Below, one piece after another: positions 35,248 through 46,204 of a stretch of DNA of 64,000 nt. Numbering within the stretch: the stretch's first letter is position 1; each line of letters opens with the position of its first letter. A program made the translations under genes and the position numbers. Below the pieces are notes generated by a model. That model was not told the origin of the DNA and searched no databases. It saw only the letters and a program-made list of their open reading frames with translations. Where the stretch lies: contig OY759220.1 in the NCBI GenBank assembly GCA_963662175.1, positions 43,558,136-43,622,135 of the forward strand, given 5' to 3'. This DNA comes from Aradus depressus. Lineage: Eukaryota; Arthropoda; Insecta; Hemiptera; Aradidae.

Positions 35248-35598
35248 GAGGGCGCCGGTAGCTCAGTGGTATGCGTGCTTGTCTTCTGAGCTCAAGAACG
35301 TGGGTTCGAAACCCGACCGAGGCCCTTAGTTTATTTTATCTGGGAGGTAAAATAAACTTGACCACGCCGTCCTTCGGATGGGACGTTAAGCGATGGTCCC
35401 GAGCCTGCACGATGTCAGGTACTCGTTAAAGACCCCTACCCTAGGTGAATAAAGATTTAGGGTAGGCAAAATTTAGGACTCCCACAATAGAGTCGGGCTC
35501 ATGTCCACCAGAGTGACGAAAGAGCGCTCTGGTAGTAGGCGATATGACCTCGTAGTTAAAGCCCGGGCATGAGTCATAAAACCTAACCTAACCTAACC
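35248..35598 (+). repeat. tRNA-derived SINE, full length, with TSD
   Basis: The best complete plus-strand copy: head GAGGGCGCCGGTAGCTCAGT, B-box region GTGGGTTCGAAACCCGACC, body, and the tail 'GGGCATGAGTCATAAAACCT' plus AACCTAACCTAACC. It is flanked by TGATGAAAAATA at 35236-35247 and 35599-35610. Confidence 0.96.
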
Positions 35599-35610
35599 TG
35601 ATGAAAAATA

Positions 35611-37379
35611 AATAAAAGTGAAATAATAATAATAATATAAACAATAAATTGCCACATTTCCTGTTGAAATTTTATAACTGGTCTTTCACTAAATTTTGAT
35701 TTCTACAGTAATTTCCGAAAAGGGCACCAAAAAAATAGCAAAAGTTCAAGACGTGCAATTTTTAAGAAAGTACACGTCTTGAAAAAAAAAATTCAATTAA
35801 CCAACTTTTTTGATTTCTAAAGAGGTGCCATATTGTTCTTCTAAATTCAGTAAAAATATTAAATATAATCCAAAAGGTTTTTAAATTATCTTATTGAGTT
35901 AACATGGAAAATGAATAGCATATAATTTAAGAGAACAAATAATTGTGTTTATTTCCTTACAACTACCTACATTATAAAATTAAAAACTAAACATTGAAAC
36001 AAAAATCAAAAGAAAAATTGTAAAAACTAAATTCTTAAAATTATTTCAATCTTTTTTTTTGTTTTATATTTTGGCCATATATATTCTGTAATTATAAAGA
36101 AATAACAGTATCTTCTTTGCGCATCAATTTTACTGTTAATTCACGTCTACTTAGTTCATCACATCTTAAGCCTAAACAACTCTCTGTCCACCTTCACATC
36201 TCAACCCAGACCCACTCCACAACACAACTCCTCTACACTCATTCAAAAACAGCTGATGATCGTGTTTTGTTTTCTATTCATTTGTTTTAAAACAAAATGC
36301 ATTCATATTATTTATTTACTAATTCAGTTGCTTCTTGGATTTTATAGAAATATAAATATAATTAATTTTTTTATATAATTAATTTAAATGTGTGTATTTT
36401 TTATACATCAAAATATATACTCGTGTAACAGATAGCCCTAAAATTAATCATCCTAGCAGCTATATAAATTTTTACATTTCCTCCATAGCGGTGAAGGGTA
36501 GTGTTTAATATATCACATTCATATAAGTTAAATTAAATTTTCGACTAAAGAAAAAACATTTCAAAATTCTAATTGTGTTCTAAATTATACAACAATTATA
36601 TATTAAGATATTACCTGCTATATTACTGTAAGTTACAACAAAGTAACCTGCTAAAAACATTTTTTTTTTCTCTCAATGATCATACAGAAGCTGAATAAAA
36701 AAAAATAAATAAATAAAAAAAACAGATTGAAATGTTAACCTTGTCCCTTGAGACATAGTCCTGGGACACTTCAAATGGACCACCTGGCAGATAGATAAAT
36801 ATTATTCCAACCAAATTATTGTGATTTTTATGAAAGTTTTATGAGGTGTGAAAACCTGTTTGGTGAGGCTCGGGACCTCCTGGGATGATTAATCCTCTAT
36901 ACGTCCAGTTGTTCCAAAATTGTATACGTCCTACTTATGAAAAATAGTAACTTAATCAATTTTAATCATTAGAAAATTCATCCAAGTGAATATTTAATAA
37001 AGAAATTGATTAAAACTCTATTTACTCTATTTCCTGAGTCAAAAACCAAGGAATATATTCCATACCTATTCCTTACTGTCCTCCCAACACATTTTTCAAC
37101 TCTCCATTTATTGATTTTAACAATACTTCATTTTCAAGAAGTTGTTGAGAAGTGAAAAGAAATTCAATCTATAATCATTTTGAATGTTTATTAGTCGTTA
37201 AATATATATATTTACTACTGACATTAAATATATAGGTATATTTACATTATTTATATATTTATTATTATTATATATTTATTATATACATATATTTTTTTTG
37301 TTATAGCATAAATGTCGACATCTGGGGTCCTCAAATTTCAAGGTGCACGGACTCGGCAGCTATTGACACGCCAAAGCAA
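35611..37379. other. no gene seen
   Basis: AT-rich DNA with A and T runs. An open start at 37314 runs only to a stop at about 37453 and belongs with the decayed transposon-type gene that follows. Confidence 0.45.
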
Positions 37380-37828
37380 GGAGGTGGCAATACAAATGAT
37401 GGCAATGCAGCTCGAAGGTTTTTCCAAAATCCTGAACAGCTGAAATTACTGGCGCGGATGAAGAATTAATCGAAAGGTTTAGCATACTCCTACAGGCTTT
37501 GTCATCAGGGAATGATATTTATTTGGAAGCCTTTGAAACTGCTCGCAGCTACGCCTTGCTGTATGATTGGTACACCATGCCTGTCAGTGTTCATAAAATA
37601 CTTATATATGGGAGTGCTCTTATCAAACATTTTCTAATACCTATCAAAAAGCTGGCCGAAGACGTTCAAGAAAGCCAACATAAGGAGATAAAAAGATTCA
37701 GGGAACACTTTTCTAGAAAAATGGATCGATTTTCTACTAACACTAACATTTTAAACAACTTGCTCGTTTTGTCTGATCCTTTTATTGGCTCCCTCAGACC
37801 ACTGCCTTCAAAAAACTGGTATAAGTGA
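37380..37828 (+). pseudogene. decayed transposon-type protein gene (C-terminal part)
   Basis: Two frames joined by a shift near 37440-37457. The first carries GNAARRFFQNPEQL. The second carries DEELIERFSILLQALSSGND, then YDWYTMPVSVHKILIYGSAL, HFLIPIKKLAED and a FREHFSRK segment, and stops at 37826-37828. From memory, GNTARRFF plus WYxMPxSVHKILxHG is the signature of a multicopy uncharacterised protein seen in many arthropod genomes, probably transposon-encoded. I cannot name the superfamily. The frameshift and isolated position argue for a dead copy. Confidence 0.55.
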
Positions 37829-38329
37829 AAAAGTAAGACAGTTACTCTTAATTCAACAACGATTTCGGTAGAAATTAGCAGTGAAGATAACAATTCCGTT
37901 AGTGATTTTGGTTTGAGCGACTTGTCGCTCTAATTATAATAATTAAAACAGTAATTTACAAACCATAGTGTTACTCGTTATTTTTCTGCCTTTTTATGCC
38001 CATCTGATTGATTGAAAAATAATAATTTATCAGTAACTTATTGATAGGACTTTTGACCCGCTAGATTCGGGATCTGGCCCACTGTGCGGCGCCCTCTTGA
38101 AAAAGTGGATTTATCGGGTTTTGCCGTGACACCCCTCATATACAAATATATATACTCCTATTACACACAAAATACTTTAAAGACACCAAATCATTGAAAT
38201 TTTCAATGTATCTCGTTCAGTAAATTTCGTAAAAATATGAAATCTATGGAATCATTTAATGTGTATTGCTATACTATCTCTTGTCTTTATATTTTTTTTA
38301 TTGTTTGATTATTCACTAAATTAGTTGGT

Positions 38330-38430
38330 GATTCCGCGACAATGTACTTCCCCAAGTTTTACTTGAAGTTTTCACTCTACTTCCAAAACCAAACGACAAA
38401 TTGAACTAAAAATGATTAGTTGACTTCTGT
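38330..38430 (+). repeat. family A fragment (head)
   Basis: 'GGTGATTCCGCGACAATGTA' and 'CTTCCCCAAGTTTTAC', then 'CCAAAACCAAACGACAAATT', match the family head. Confidence 0.65.
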
Positions 38431-38641
38431 ACAAGTCCTTCTCGCTATATGCCCAAGACTCAGTGATATTAGGTTGAGATGGTTTGCTAGAGAACAACTA
38501 ACCGGGGATGGAATGATGAGGTTCTTCAATGGAAAATGTTGGACCTCTCTTGATAATTATTGTAGACGAGACAAAAATATAATATATTAACCAGAATACA
38601 ATTAAAATCAATATTTTAATCTAATGATATTCTATTTTCTC

Positions 38642-38672
<31 letters not shown>

Positions 38673-39708
38673 CTGTATCTCGGAGGTAAACTGCACTATG
38701 TGATAGAAACCCAATTTTACAGTTGAGCGTTTTCAACTTTTGAATTGTCAATTTCACCACATAGTCGTTAAATGTTCCTGCTTTCATAACTACAATTATT
38801 CTAAACCATTCATTGAAATACTCAGACCGCATTAAAAGATAAATATTTGTATATTTTTATTGCCTCAAAATAAAAAAGCATCAAGTGGACTTAGTTCTGT
38901 TTCTCCCCAAATTGACATTAGGGTTAGTGCAGTTTACCAACCTGTTATTTTGTAATTACTTTAAAAAGGAGATAATGCTGTATACCACTAAATAGACCTC
39001 AAACTGATGTACAACTTAGTGCAAAAAATGATTTTGGAAAAAAAACTGACATAGTGCAGTTTCCGCTCACCCTCAACGGAGCTCTTGTCCCACAGACTTC
39101 TTCAATTCGGTACCTAGGTCTCACCATGGACACCAAGTTGACCTGGAACGAGCACGTCACTTCGCTGCTGCAAAGGCTAAGACATCTACTTTACCAGCTG
39201 ACACCTCTCCTCAAAAACTCTCAGCTCCCCCTCCATCTCAAGAGGCTCGTCGATACGATGCTCATCAGGCCCATGTAGCTTTACGGCTGCTCTATCTGGG
39301 ATTCTGCCTCCGATTCTCAAATCAAACGTACACAGACACTCCAGAATCGGGCCTTAAGGATAATCACCAGTGCGCCCTGGTTTGTCCATAACAAAACTAT
39401 ACACGATGATCTTGAGATCCCTGAGGTGAAAAAATGTCTGCCTATTTGCTACGCCAGGCTGCTGCGGACCATGCAAGATCATCAAAATCCTCTGCTACGT
39501 GCCATCCCTCTCCACCTGCCTCCGCCAAGACCAGAACGTCGTCTGAAGAGGAAGCATAGCGACCTTAATCAAGAGGACTGACGCTGGTCAGCGGCCTCAT
39601 TCAAGTGCCAGATGTTTTGTTTTTTATTATTATTTTAGCATAATTGAATGTACATTGTACAAAAATTATCACACACAAAAAATAATGCAGTTTACCTCCG
39701 AGGTACAG
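38673..39708. mobile_element. TIR element carrying a jockey-type fragment
   Basis: The terminal inverted repeat of about 27 bp begins CTGTATCTCGGAGGTAAACT on the left and CTGTACCTCGGAGGTAAACT on the right (inverted), both set in AT-dinucleotide flanks. No transposase is visible. Between the ends lies a non-LTR retrotransposon fragment (39057-39581) in much GC-richer DNA. The superfamily is undetermined; a TA-target element is possible. Confidence 0.75.
39057..39581 (+). pseudogene. jockey-clade ORF2 C-terminal fragment
   Basis: The translation shows the end of a reverse transcriptase and its thumb region: SIRYLGLTMDTKLTWNEHV, then LYGCSIWDSASDSQI, LQNRALRIITSAPWFV and IHDDLEIPEVKK. This order (YLGVTLDxKLTWxxHI ... 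YGxxxWGxA ... QNxxLRxIxxAPWY ... L) is characteristic of jockey-like non-LTR elements of insects. A TAG at 39276-39278 interrupts it, and the frame ends at 39579-39581. The catalytic part is missing. GC content is much higher than in the surrounding AT-rich DNA. Confidence 0.85.
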
Positions 39709-40019
39709 ATATATAATATTATTTATTACTGTTTATTCATATTATTACTTACTATTTATTAATCTTTTTAAGTCGTATTAATTTTTATAATCATTTTATA
39801 ACATTTATTATAACTAGGTTCAAATCTTATGATTATTTGAATTTAAATTTTAAAAGTAAAAGATATATGTTGATAGTTGTACTTAATTATTTCATAATTT
39901 CATTTCTTAACATAATTTATTTTTTATTTATAAATTATGACTCTGACGGTCATCTGACCAAGAGGTCGTCTTTGGTATAAGATTTTTTATTTTCAAATTA
40001 TTTGTATATGTGTAGTTTA

Positions 40020-40540
40020 TTATTTGCAAACAAATCAAGACCAAGTTGACTTACACAGAGCCTTCTGAATCCTCAAACTAAATTTTTTGTCGATATATTT
40101 ACTACACGGGCAGTGATTAGAGTTTTTGAGTCAAGCTACTCATTTCCTTTTGTCGATTTCTTTGGAAATTACTAGGTGTCGTTCTTAAGGGGTTTTGAAT
40201 TCAGATATGAAATTTCTTGTCAATACATTCATTATAACGGCAGTTATTAGAATTTAATATAGAAGTCCCCCCTAATCCTCATTATTTTGCCCAATTTGAC
40301 CGAAAATTATAGTTATTTAATAGGGGTCGTCGTTAAGATGTTCTGGATACACATATAACATTTTTTGTCGATTTTGACTTTCATTCTATCGGGAATTATC
40401 GTGTTCACAGAAACACACACAAACTTTTGTTTATTTTTCTAATCAGGAAGACAGAAAGACATGAAATTTCGTTGAAACCTTAGCATCGAATTTCTGACCG
40501 ATTTCTTAACTTTCGTAATACTTCGTGTAGCTGGCCTAGT
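40020..40540 (+). repeat. family A copy, long
   Basis: 'CAAGACCAAGTTGACTTACA', 'TACACGGGCAGTGATTAGAG', 'TCTATCGGGAATTATCGTGT', 'CATGAAATTTCGTTGAAACC' and 'ATACTTCGTGTAGCTGG' span the whole family order. Confidence 0.8.
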
Positions 40541-40859
40541 AAAAATACAGTAAAATAATCCTTCATATTGTACGAAGAAACCCAGAAAGAAGTCGGTTAT
40601 TTATATCTTAAATTAAAATAAGTTGAAAATAGTTATCGAAAAACTGCGAAGGAAACATTAGAGCAAAAATAACGAACGACATAAAGATTCAAAATATTTT
40701 ACAAAATCTAACAACTGAAGTAGGTTACATTCAGTGTGTTGTTTATAGTGACAAATGAAATAAAAACTGAAGTGACTTTCCACAGCCAACGTGACTTGAC
40801 TTAGGAGCAAATGTCTGTTACAATTGTTAGGTTGCAGAGAAAGGAAGGGTTTGAGCTCT

Positions 40860-40933
40860 TATCTCAGATGGAGTACAACAGGGATCACTTCTAGCTCTCA
40901 TGTTTATCATTTACATACATAAGCCAACCTATA
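40860..40933 (+). pseudogene. reverse transcriptase motif fragment
   Basis: One frame reads LISDGVQQGSLLALMFIIYIHK, aligned to the conserved GVPQGSxLxPxLF(I)xYI motif of non-LTR reverse transcriptases. A stop lies just upstream and nothing convincing follows. It is probably a short relic. Confidence 0.5.
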
Positions 40934-41034
40934 GAGGCTCAGAGATGATGATGATGAATACTAATCCGCGCTCTATTCATTGACTCTTCGCTCGCATCAA
41001 AAACAAAACATACTTTACTGCAGAGTTTTTTTAT

Positions 41035-41125
41035 CAACAAGGTGAAAAAAAACTTGAGCATGCCATCCTTCGGATGGGATGTTAAGCGATGATCCCAAGT
41101 CTGTACAATGTCAGGTGAATAAACC
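41035..41125 (+). repeat. SINE body fragment
   Basis: 'CTTGAGCATGCCATCCTTCG', 'GATGTTAAGCGATGATCCCA' and 'GTCTGTACAATGTCAGGTGA' match the middle of the SINE. Confidence 0.8.
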
Positions 41126-41706
41126 GATAATAATATATTTAATTAAGATTTTTTGATCGCATCTAGATGCTCACAATCCGATATTTCTGTAAAGTATATT
41201 GTAAGGTTCCTGAACGTATCTGGCATTTTAACGAAATTTTGTAAACAGGTTTAAAAGATTTCTCTGAGGCAGATGTTAATTCGTTGGTTAAATTTTATAT
41301 TTTTAGACATTTCCCCAATTATTGACATGAATTAATGACTTTTACGCTTTCTAACTGTCATTAAGAACAAATAGACGAGTCAGCTAACAAAATAAGCCCT
41401 AATTGGTTAGTATATTCCTTAGTAGCCAATTAGAAAACATTTTCAAAGTTAGAATTTCAGTTAAGAGGGCAGTTGAACCCAAGGCCACAGAAGTTGGCCG
41501 CGCGTGTGCTGCATTAGTTCAGGGCCTTCATTTGATTCTTAGGACTAGCCCTATTTTTGACTAAGCAAAGCAAAGTTTTTCATTGCTGCCTTTGATTTTG
41601 TTTGAGTGTGTGTGTGATGAATGGTATCTGTCCCTCCTGGTCTCAGCTTTACAACAAATTTCGCATGAATGTTAAATAGTTCAGCGAACAGGACACTATA
41701 GTTTTA

Positions 41707-41979
41707 ACCCAACCGAGGTCCCTTTATCTGGAAGGTAAAATAAACTTAAGCACGCCGTCCTTCGGATGAGACGTTAAGCGATGGTCCCGAGCCTGTACGA
41801 TGCCAGGTACTCGTTAAAGACTCCTACCCTAGGTGAATAAACCCGGGTTGGCAAAATTTAGGATTCCCAGAATAGAGTCGGGCTCATGTCCACCAGAGTA
41901 ATGAAAGAGCGCTCTGGTAGTAGGCGATATGATCTCGTAGTTAAAGCCCGGACATGAGTCATAAAAACCTAAACTAACT
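41707..41979 (+). repeat. SINE, 5' truncated
   Basis: It begins after the B box ('CCAACCGAGGTCCCTTTATC') and runs to 'ACATGAGTCATAAAAACCTA', with a short CCTAA-like end. Confidence 0.88.
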
Positions 41980-42436
41980 ATAGTTTTAGGTTATGATCAA
42001 ACAAGTAAAAGTCACTTTTAAAAAATATCTTTTGTCAGTGTTATATGTCCATTTTTTTTTTCTAAAAGAATTGCATTGAAAAGGTTTTCTTAGAATAAAT
42101 AAAAAATTAAATTATTACCATCAAGAAAATAATTTTACAATATAAAAATAACTCTTAGAATGGAATTCATCGCTAATGACATACTTTTTGCATTTTTAAA
42201 AAAACCGTATTTGGTTTTTAAAATAGAAACGGTATCGTGGCAACACTGGTATCAGTTGACTTTGTTTAAACATTGGAGTTTGAAGTGTGATTACAGACCA
42301 TGTATTTATTATTACCTTTTCGTATTAATATAAATTTATTAAGTATCGTAAGCTTATTTTTTATGTCTCTGTACTATTAATGCTTAGGTAATTAAATAAA
42401 ATTCAAAAGACGACTATACATAGTTTATAGCGCCCT

Positions 42437-42561
42437 TGCGCCGGTAGCTCAGAGGTAGCATGAGCTCAAGATCGAGGGTTCGAAACCCGGCCGATGCCCG
42501 TAGATTTTTTATCTGGGAAGTGAAAAACCCTAAAGCACGCCGTCCTTCGGACAGAACGTTA
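42437..42561 (+). repeat. SINE 5' fragment
   Basis: 'GCGCCGGTAGCTCAGAGGTA' with part of the anticodon arm deleted, B box GAGGGTTCGAAACCC, stopping at 'TTCGGACAGAACGTTACT'. Confidence 0.85.
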
Positions 42562-43001
42562 CTACTATACTCAGTAATATTTTTGAAAATATATTGTTGG
42601 AAGTTTCTTTTCTTAAATGTTCATTTTCAGAATAAGGTTAAAAATATTATTTTATTAATTCATTAGATATTTTTTCTACTTGGTAGATTTTCCATTTATT
42701 TATTTATTTTCTTATGTATTCGTTCTATTTCCTATTTTAATAAACATTTTAAATCTATCTGTTTATATTAATCACTATTAAGTTTCTAGTAATATCCTAC
42801 TCTATTTCTTGCTCTATTATATTTTTATTTAAAAGCAATAACGTATCTTCACATACATATTAAACTTATTTTTAAAATTGACATTAGAATTTGTTTATTA
42901 AACATTATATATTTTCGCATCAGCATTTAAACATTTCTTTTTTCATTTTCTTTCAACTTGATTGTAAGTAAATTTTCAATATTATAATATATATAATTTA
43001 T

Positions 43002-43308
43002 GAGGGAGCCGATAGCTTAGTGGTATGCGTGCTTGCCTTCTGAGCTCAAGATCGTGGGTTCGAAACCCGGCCGAGGCTTTTAGTTTTTTTTTTTATCTGG
43101 GAGGTAAAATAAACTTAAGCACGCCGTCCTTCGGATGGGACGTTAAGCCTGACCCCTGCCCTAGGTGAATAAAAATTTAGGGTAGGCAAAATTTAGGACT
43201 CCCAGAATAGAGTCGGACTCATGTCCACCAGAGTGATGAAAGAGCGCTCTGGTAGTAGTCAATATGACCAAGGAGTTAAAGCCCGGGCATGATTCATAAT
43301 AACTAACA
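43002..43308 (+). repeat. tRNA-derived SINE with TSD and internal deletion
   Basis: Head GAGGGAGCCGATAGCTTAGT, B box GTGGGTTCGAAACCCGGCC, and a deleted block after 'GACGTTAAGC'. The end is 'GGGCATGATTCATAATAACT'. It is flanked by ATATAATTTAT (42991-43001 and 43309-43319). Confidence 0.9.
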
Positions 43309-43925
43309 ATATAATTTATTCTAATATTATAATATATATTAATTTTTTTTTTAATCGTAAGAGCAAAATGTTGTTAAATGAGATGTTTATACCTCTTCTG
43401 AGATGTATCTATTTAGAATCGCATCGATAAAACAATTGATTATATCTACTGAAGCGTTTCGATTATGAATACGCTAGGTACCTACTTTAAATCATGAAAT
43501 ATACAATTTTAATTATATAAAAATATTATGTCAAATATTTCGTTGAGGTGGATAATGAAGTTGACAAACTCACTTGAATCCTGCTTGAGAAGTAGATTGG
43601 GTCGTGGCGGTCGAAGTTGAGGGGAAGCGGTGTGGAGAAGCAGAACTAGGAGTGAAGCACGCCACATCACGAGATGGACTGAGGCTTTGGAAGCCCCTTC
43701 CATACCACCTCGCTCCAGCACCGCCTGGCTCCAGCAAGACTCACAGTGTCCCGTACTTCTGCTAACAACCTCTTCTGTTCATTTTAAAATTGAGGTAATA
43801 TTTATACAAGTAATAATTTGAAAGTTAATACTATATTTAATAAAAACAAAATTACTAACTTAATTTAGAGTAAGAGAATATGGAAATAATTAGAGAACTG
43901 TATCAGACATTATAAGAGAAGAGTT

Positions 43926-44335
43926 TTTTTTTTTTTTTTTTTTTTTTTTACTCTCTCTGGGAGGAGGAAATCCCTAAGGGACGAAGGGAAGTATCGAGCT
44001 TCCCAACAGTGTGGGAATCGCACCCACTAAAACCTCCTCCCAGAGCTCCTGGGTGCTTTCGTCCCTGGTGTGGGACCATAACACCCTCTTCGTCCTCCGT
44101 TGAGGAACCATAGTTGTAGCTTTCTGGAGAGCGCTGACTCTCGGAAAGTTCACGCCGGGTTAGGCCCGCCAGGTTTTTGACACCGGGGGTCCGCCGAGGC
44201 TCGAGGTTAGGAGGCGTTTTTTCGCCTCCTCCACTCCGCTACAAATTGGGTGAATGCCGGGTAACAAGACTCGGCCACCAGCTTCTGCAGGGTCAGTCCC
44301 AGGTAATGCCGTAAGAGGCGAAACTATAGTCGTGT
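43926..44335 (-). repeat. GC-rich retroposon 3' end, poly(A) on minus strand
   Basis: A T run at about 43926-43949 is followed by about 390 bp of GC-rich DNA ('CTCTCTGGGAGGAGGAAATC', 'GGTTAGGCCCGCCAGGTTTT', 'GGGGGTCCGCCGAGGCTCGA'). Read on the minus strand it is a GC-rich segment with a poly(A) tail, as expected of a truncated LINE. An R1-like source is possible, but no motif fixes this. Confidence 0.5.
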
Positions 44336-44404
44336 AATTTTGACCAATATAGTGAAAATATTGACAAGTAGTGTTTGGAGTTTATATTCCTTAGTGGGTG
44401 TATA

Positions 44405-44521
44405 TTCCTTTATCCTGTTCATTATGAATTTTCACAAAGTAGACCTGGAATCAGTTCAATACTTAGAATATAGGTTGGCTTTATGGTACCGTTTCCAAAT
44501 ATTTTCAGAAAAACCGATTAA
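44405..44521 (+). pseudogene. module R fragment cut by piggyBac
   Basis: Encodes MNFHKVDLESVQYLEYRLAL followed by WYRFQIFSEKPIN, continuous with module R of the 27-kb array. It ends at a TTAA where the piggyBac end begins. A related start, MELHKVNLETINYL, lies at about 24323. This gives the module an N-terminal extension not seen in the array copies. Confidence 0.5.
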
Positions 44522-45195
44522 CCCGTAACTGGTGACGTGGGGTGTGGGATACCCAGCGAAAACTATGATTCACCACTGGGGCCAGAGGGTTGGGGGTAAC
44601 TAGTTGTCCGACGAGGTACCTTCCAGTCGGTCTATGTCCTCCTTGCCTAGTGTATTGTTTTGATTCTCTAGTGTGTTATTTCGTGTCAGCTCCAAATAAA
44701 TGTAAGTTCAGGGTATTTTACACCCCACGTCACCAGATACGTAACTTTTTTGCACTTTGCGATTTTTTTATTTTATTATTTTTTCTGTGGGTTTTTTTGG
44801 TATTATCTACTGTGTTTATAAATAACTTTTTATGAATAATTTTTACATATAATTTTATTGTTATGGCATCTAAAAAAACGTTTCTGATAAAGGATTTGAT
44901 GACTGGGCTAGGTCAATACTTGAAGGAGAACGTGAGTGCAGTGGTGATGAAGATGTATCTCCTGAATATGTTAGTGATCATCAAACTGATTCAGAACAAG
45001 AATTGACTGATGACGAATTTCTATCGGTAATGGCAAGTACATCACCGCCAATGGGAAGTACTTTACTGCCGCGTACTTTGGACTCAGATTTTTAGTCTGG
45101 GTCTGATTATGATGAACCTTTACCAAAAAAAGGTAACTAAATACTATGGAAAAAACCGGAAGACTTGGACAAACAAGTAAGATGCCAGAAGATTG
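44522..45195 (+). mobile_element. piggyBac-like element, 5' part
   Basis: TTAA (44518-44521) is followed by CCCGTAACTGGTGACGTGGG. An inverted subterminal copy (ACCCCACGTCACCAGATACG) lies about 210 bp inside at 44722-44745. A transposase N-terminal relic starts at 44863. The 3' part is missing and SINE-derived DNA begins at 45196. Confidence 0.75.
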
Positions 45196-45196
45196 A
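44863..45196 (+). pseudogene. piggyBac transposase N-terminal relic
   Basis: After an ATG at 44863 and a shift in the A run at 44872-44878, the frame reads GFDDWARSILEGERECSGDE, HQTDSEQELTDDEFLSV and, after a stop at 45093-45095, SGSDYDEPLPKKG. Another shift gives KYYGKNRKTWTNK, a stop, then DARRLT. An acidic N-terminus followed by a K/YYGKN..W segment is typical of piggyBac transposases. The catalytic domain is absent. Confidence 0.7.
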
Positions 45197-45640
45197 CACA
45201 TGCCCGGGCTTCAACTAAGAAGGACAGTGTAGTCAAGGTTTTTTCCCTTCTCTTTGCTGAGGGTTTTTAACGAGTACCTAGCGTCTAACAAGTTCGTCAC
45301 AATTACTTAAAGTCCCGTCCAAAGGACGACGTGCTCAATGTTATTGACCACTTCTCAGTCAAAACAACTAAGAACATCGGCTGGATTGTGAACTCACGAT
45401 CCTGACACATTGTGATGTCTAATGAGCTCAGCCAAGGTTCTTAGTTGTTTTGACTGGGAAGTGGTCAATACCACTGTGCATGTCGTCCTTCGGACGAGAC
45501 TTTGGGTAATTGTGACGAACTTGTTAGACGTTAAGTACTCGTTAAAGACCCTTAGCAAGGAGAAGGGAAAAACGTTGTGTACGCTGTCCCTCTTAGTTGA
45601 AGCCCGGGCATGAATAAAATAACTAAGTATGTAACTAACT
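45196..45640. repeat. inverted pair of diverged SINE copies
   Basis: The left copy (about 45196-45402, minus) and right copy (about 45420-45640, plus) face each other and share 'GCCCGGGC', 'AACGAGTACCTAGCGTCTAA'-type text, 'AAGGACGACGTGCTCAATGT' and 'AAAACAACTAAGAACATCGG'. The two resemble each other more than they resemble the standard SINE, which suggests a SINE subfamily or an inverted duplication. Confidence 0.75.
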
Positions 45641-45654
45641 TAAGGTTGCCATCA

Positions 45655-45745
45655 TCTTTTTTGGTCGATACCTAACCACCAACATTCCTGCCATAATGGG
45701 GTTTTAAGAAAATATGTGGAAACGGTACCATAAAGCCTACCTTCA
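45655..45745 (-). pseudogene. module R relic, minus strand
   Basis: On the minus strand the translation has ALWYRFHIFS, a stop, then NPIMAGMLVVRYRPKKMM, colinear with the module R protein (YRFDIFSEKQIN ... AMLVDRxHPETKM). It abuts the Helitron-like end at 45753. Confidence 0.4.
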
Positions 45746-46204
45746 TTCTATACTAACAGTAATACCCGGCGTTGCCCGAAGAACTTTGACTTTTTCTCCT
45801 AATATCCTTCATTCGAATCCTATTCAATTCTTCGACAGTATATTCATGATGTTACAATTTTCAATTATTAATATGGAATAAGGCATATAGTCCTTCAACA
45901 CCCCAGCTAGTATCAGCTTTGCAGCGGCGGACATTCCAGCTAGTAATTGCTTAGGACCTCTTGGCACCAGAACTAGTGTGTGCCTTTCAAAGGCGGACAC
46001 CCCAGCTAATAAATGCTTAGCATCGCTCTACATCCTAGCTAGTACATGTTTAACCCTCTAATGGTAAGGTGAACTTTTGTAACGCATACGGTAAGATGGG
46101 GTCTGTATGGACCCCACGCGTATTTCTTATAATTTCGGGTTTACTTAAAGCACTTACATCAAGAATCATAATTAATGGTCTTAGTTGACGTCAACCCATG
46201 AAAA

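Larger units (their letters stand above)
34347..36465. repeat. inverted-repeat pair enclosing foldback and SINE
   Basis: About 40 bp at 34353-34395 (GGGATGATTAATTTTAGGGC then TATCTGTTACAC) is repeated in inverse at 36422-36465. A related block occurs at 36850-36895 ('CTCCTGGGATGATTAATCCT'). The pair may be the ends of a larger transposon of about 2.1 kb. No transposase is seen inside. Confidence 0.5.
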
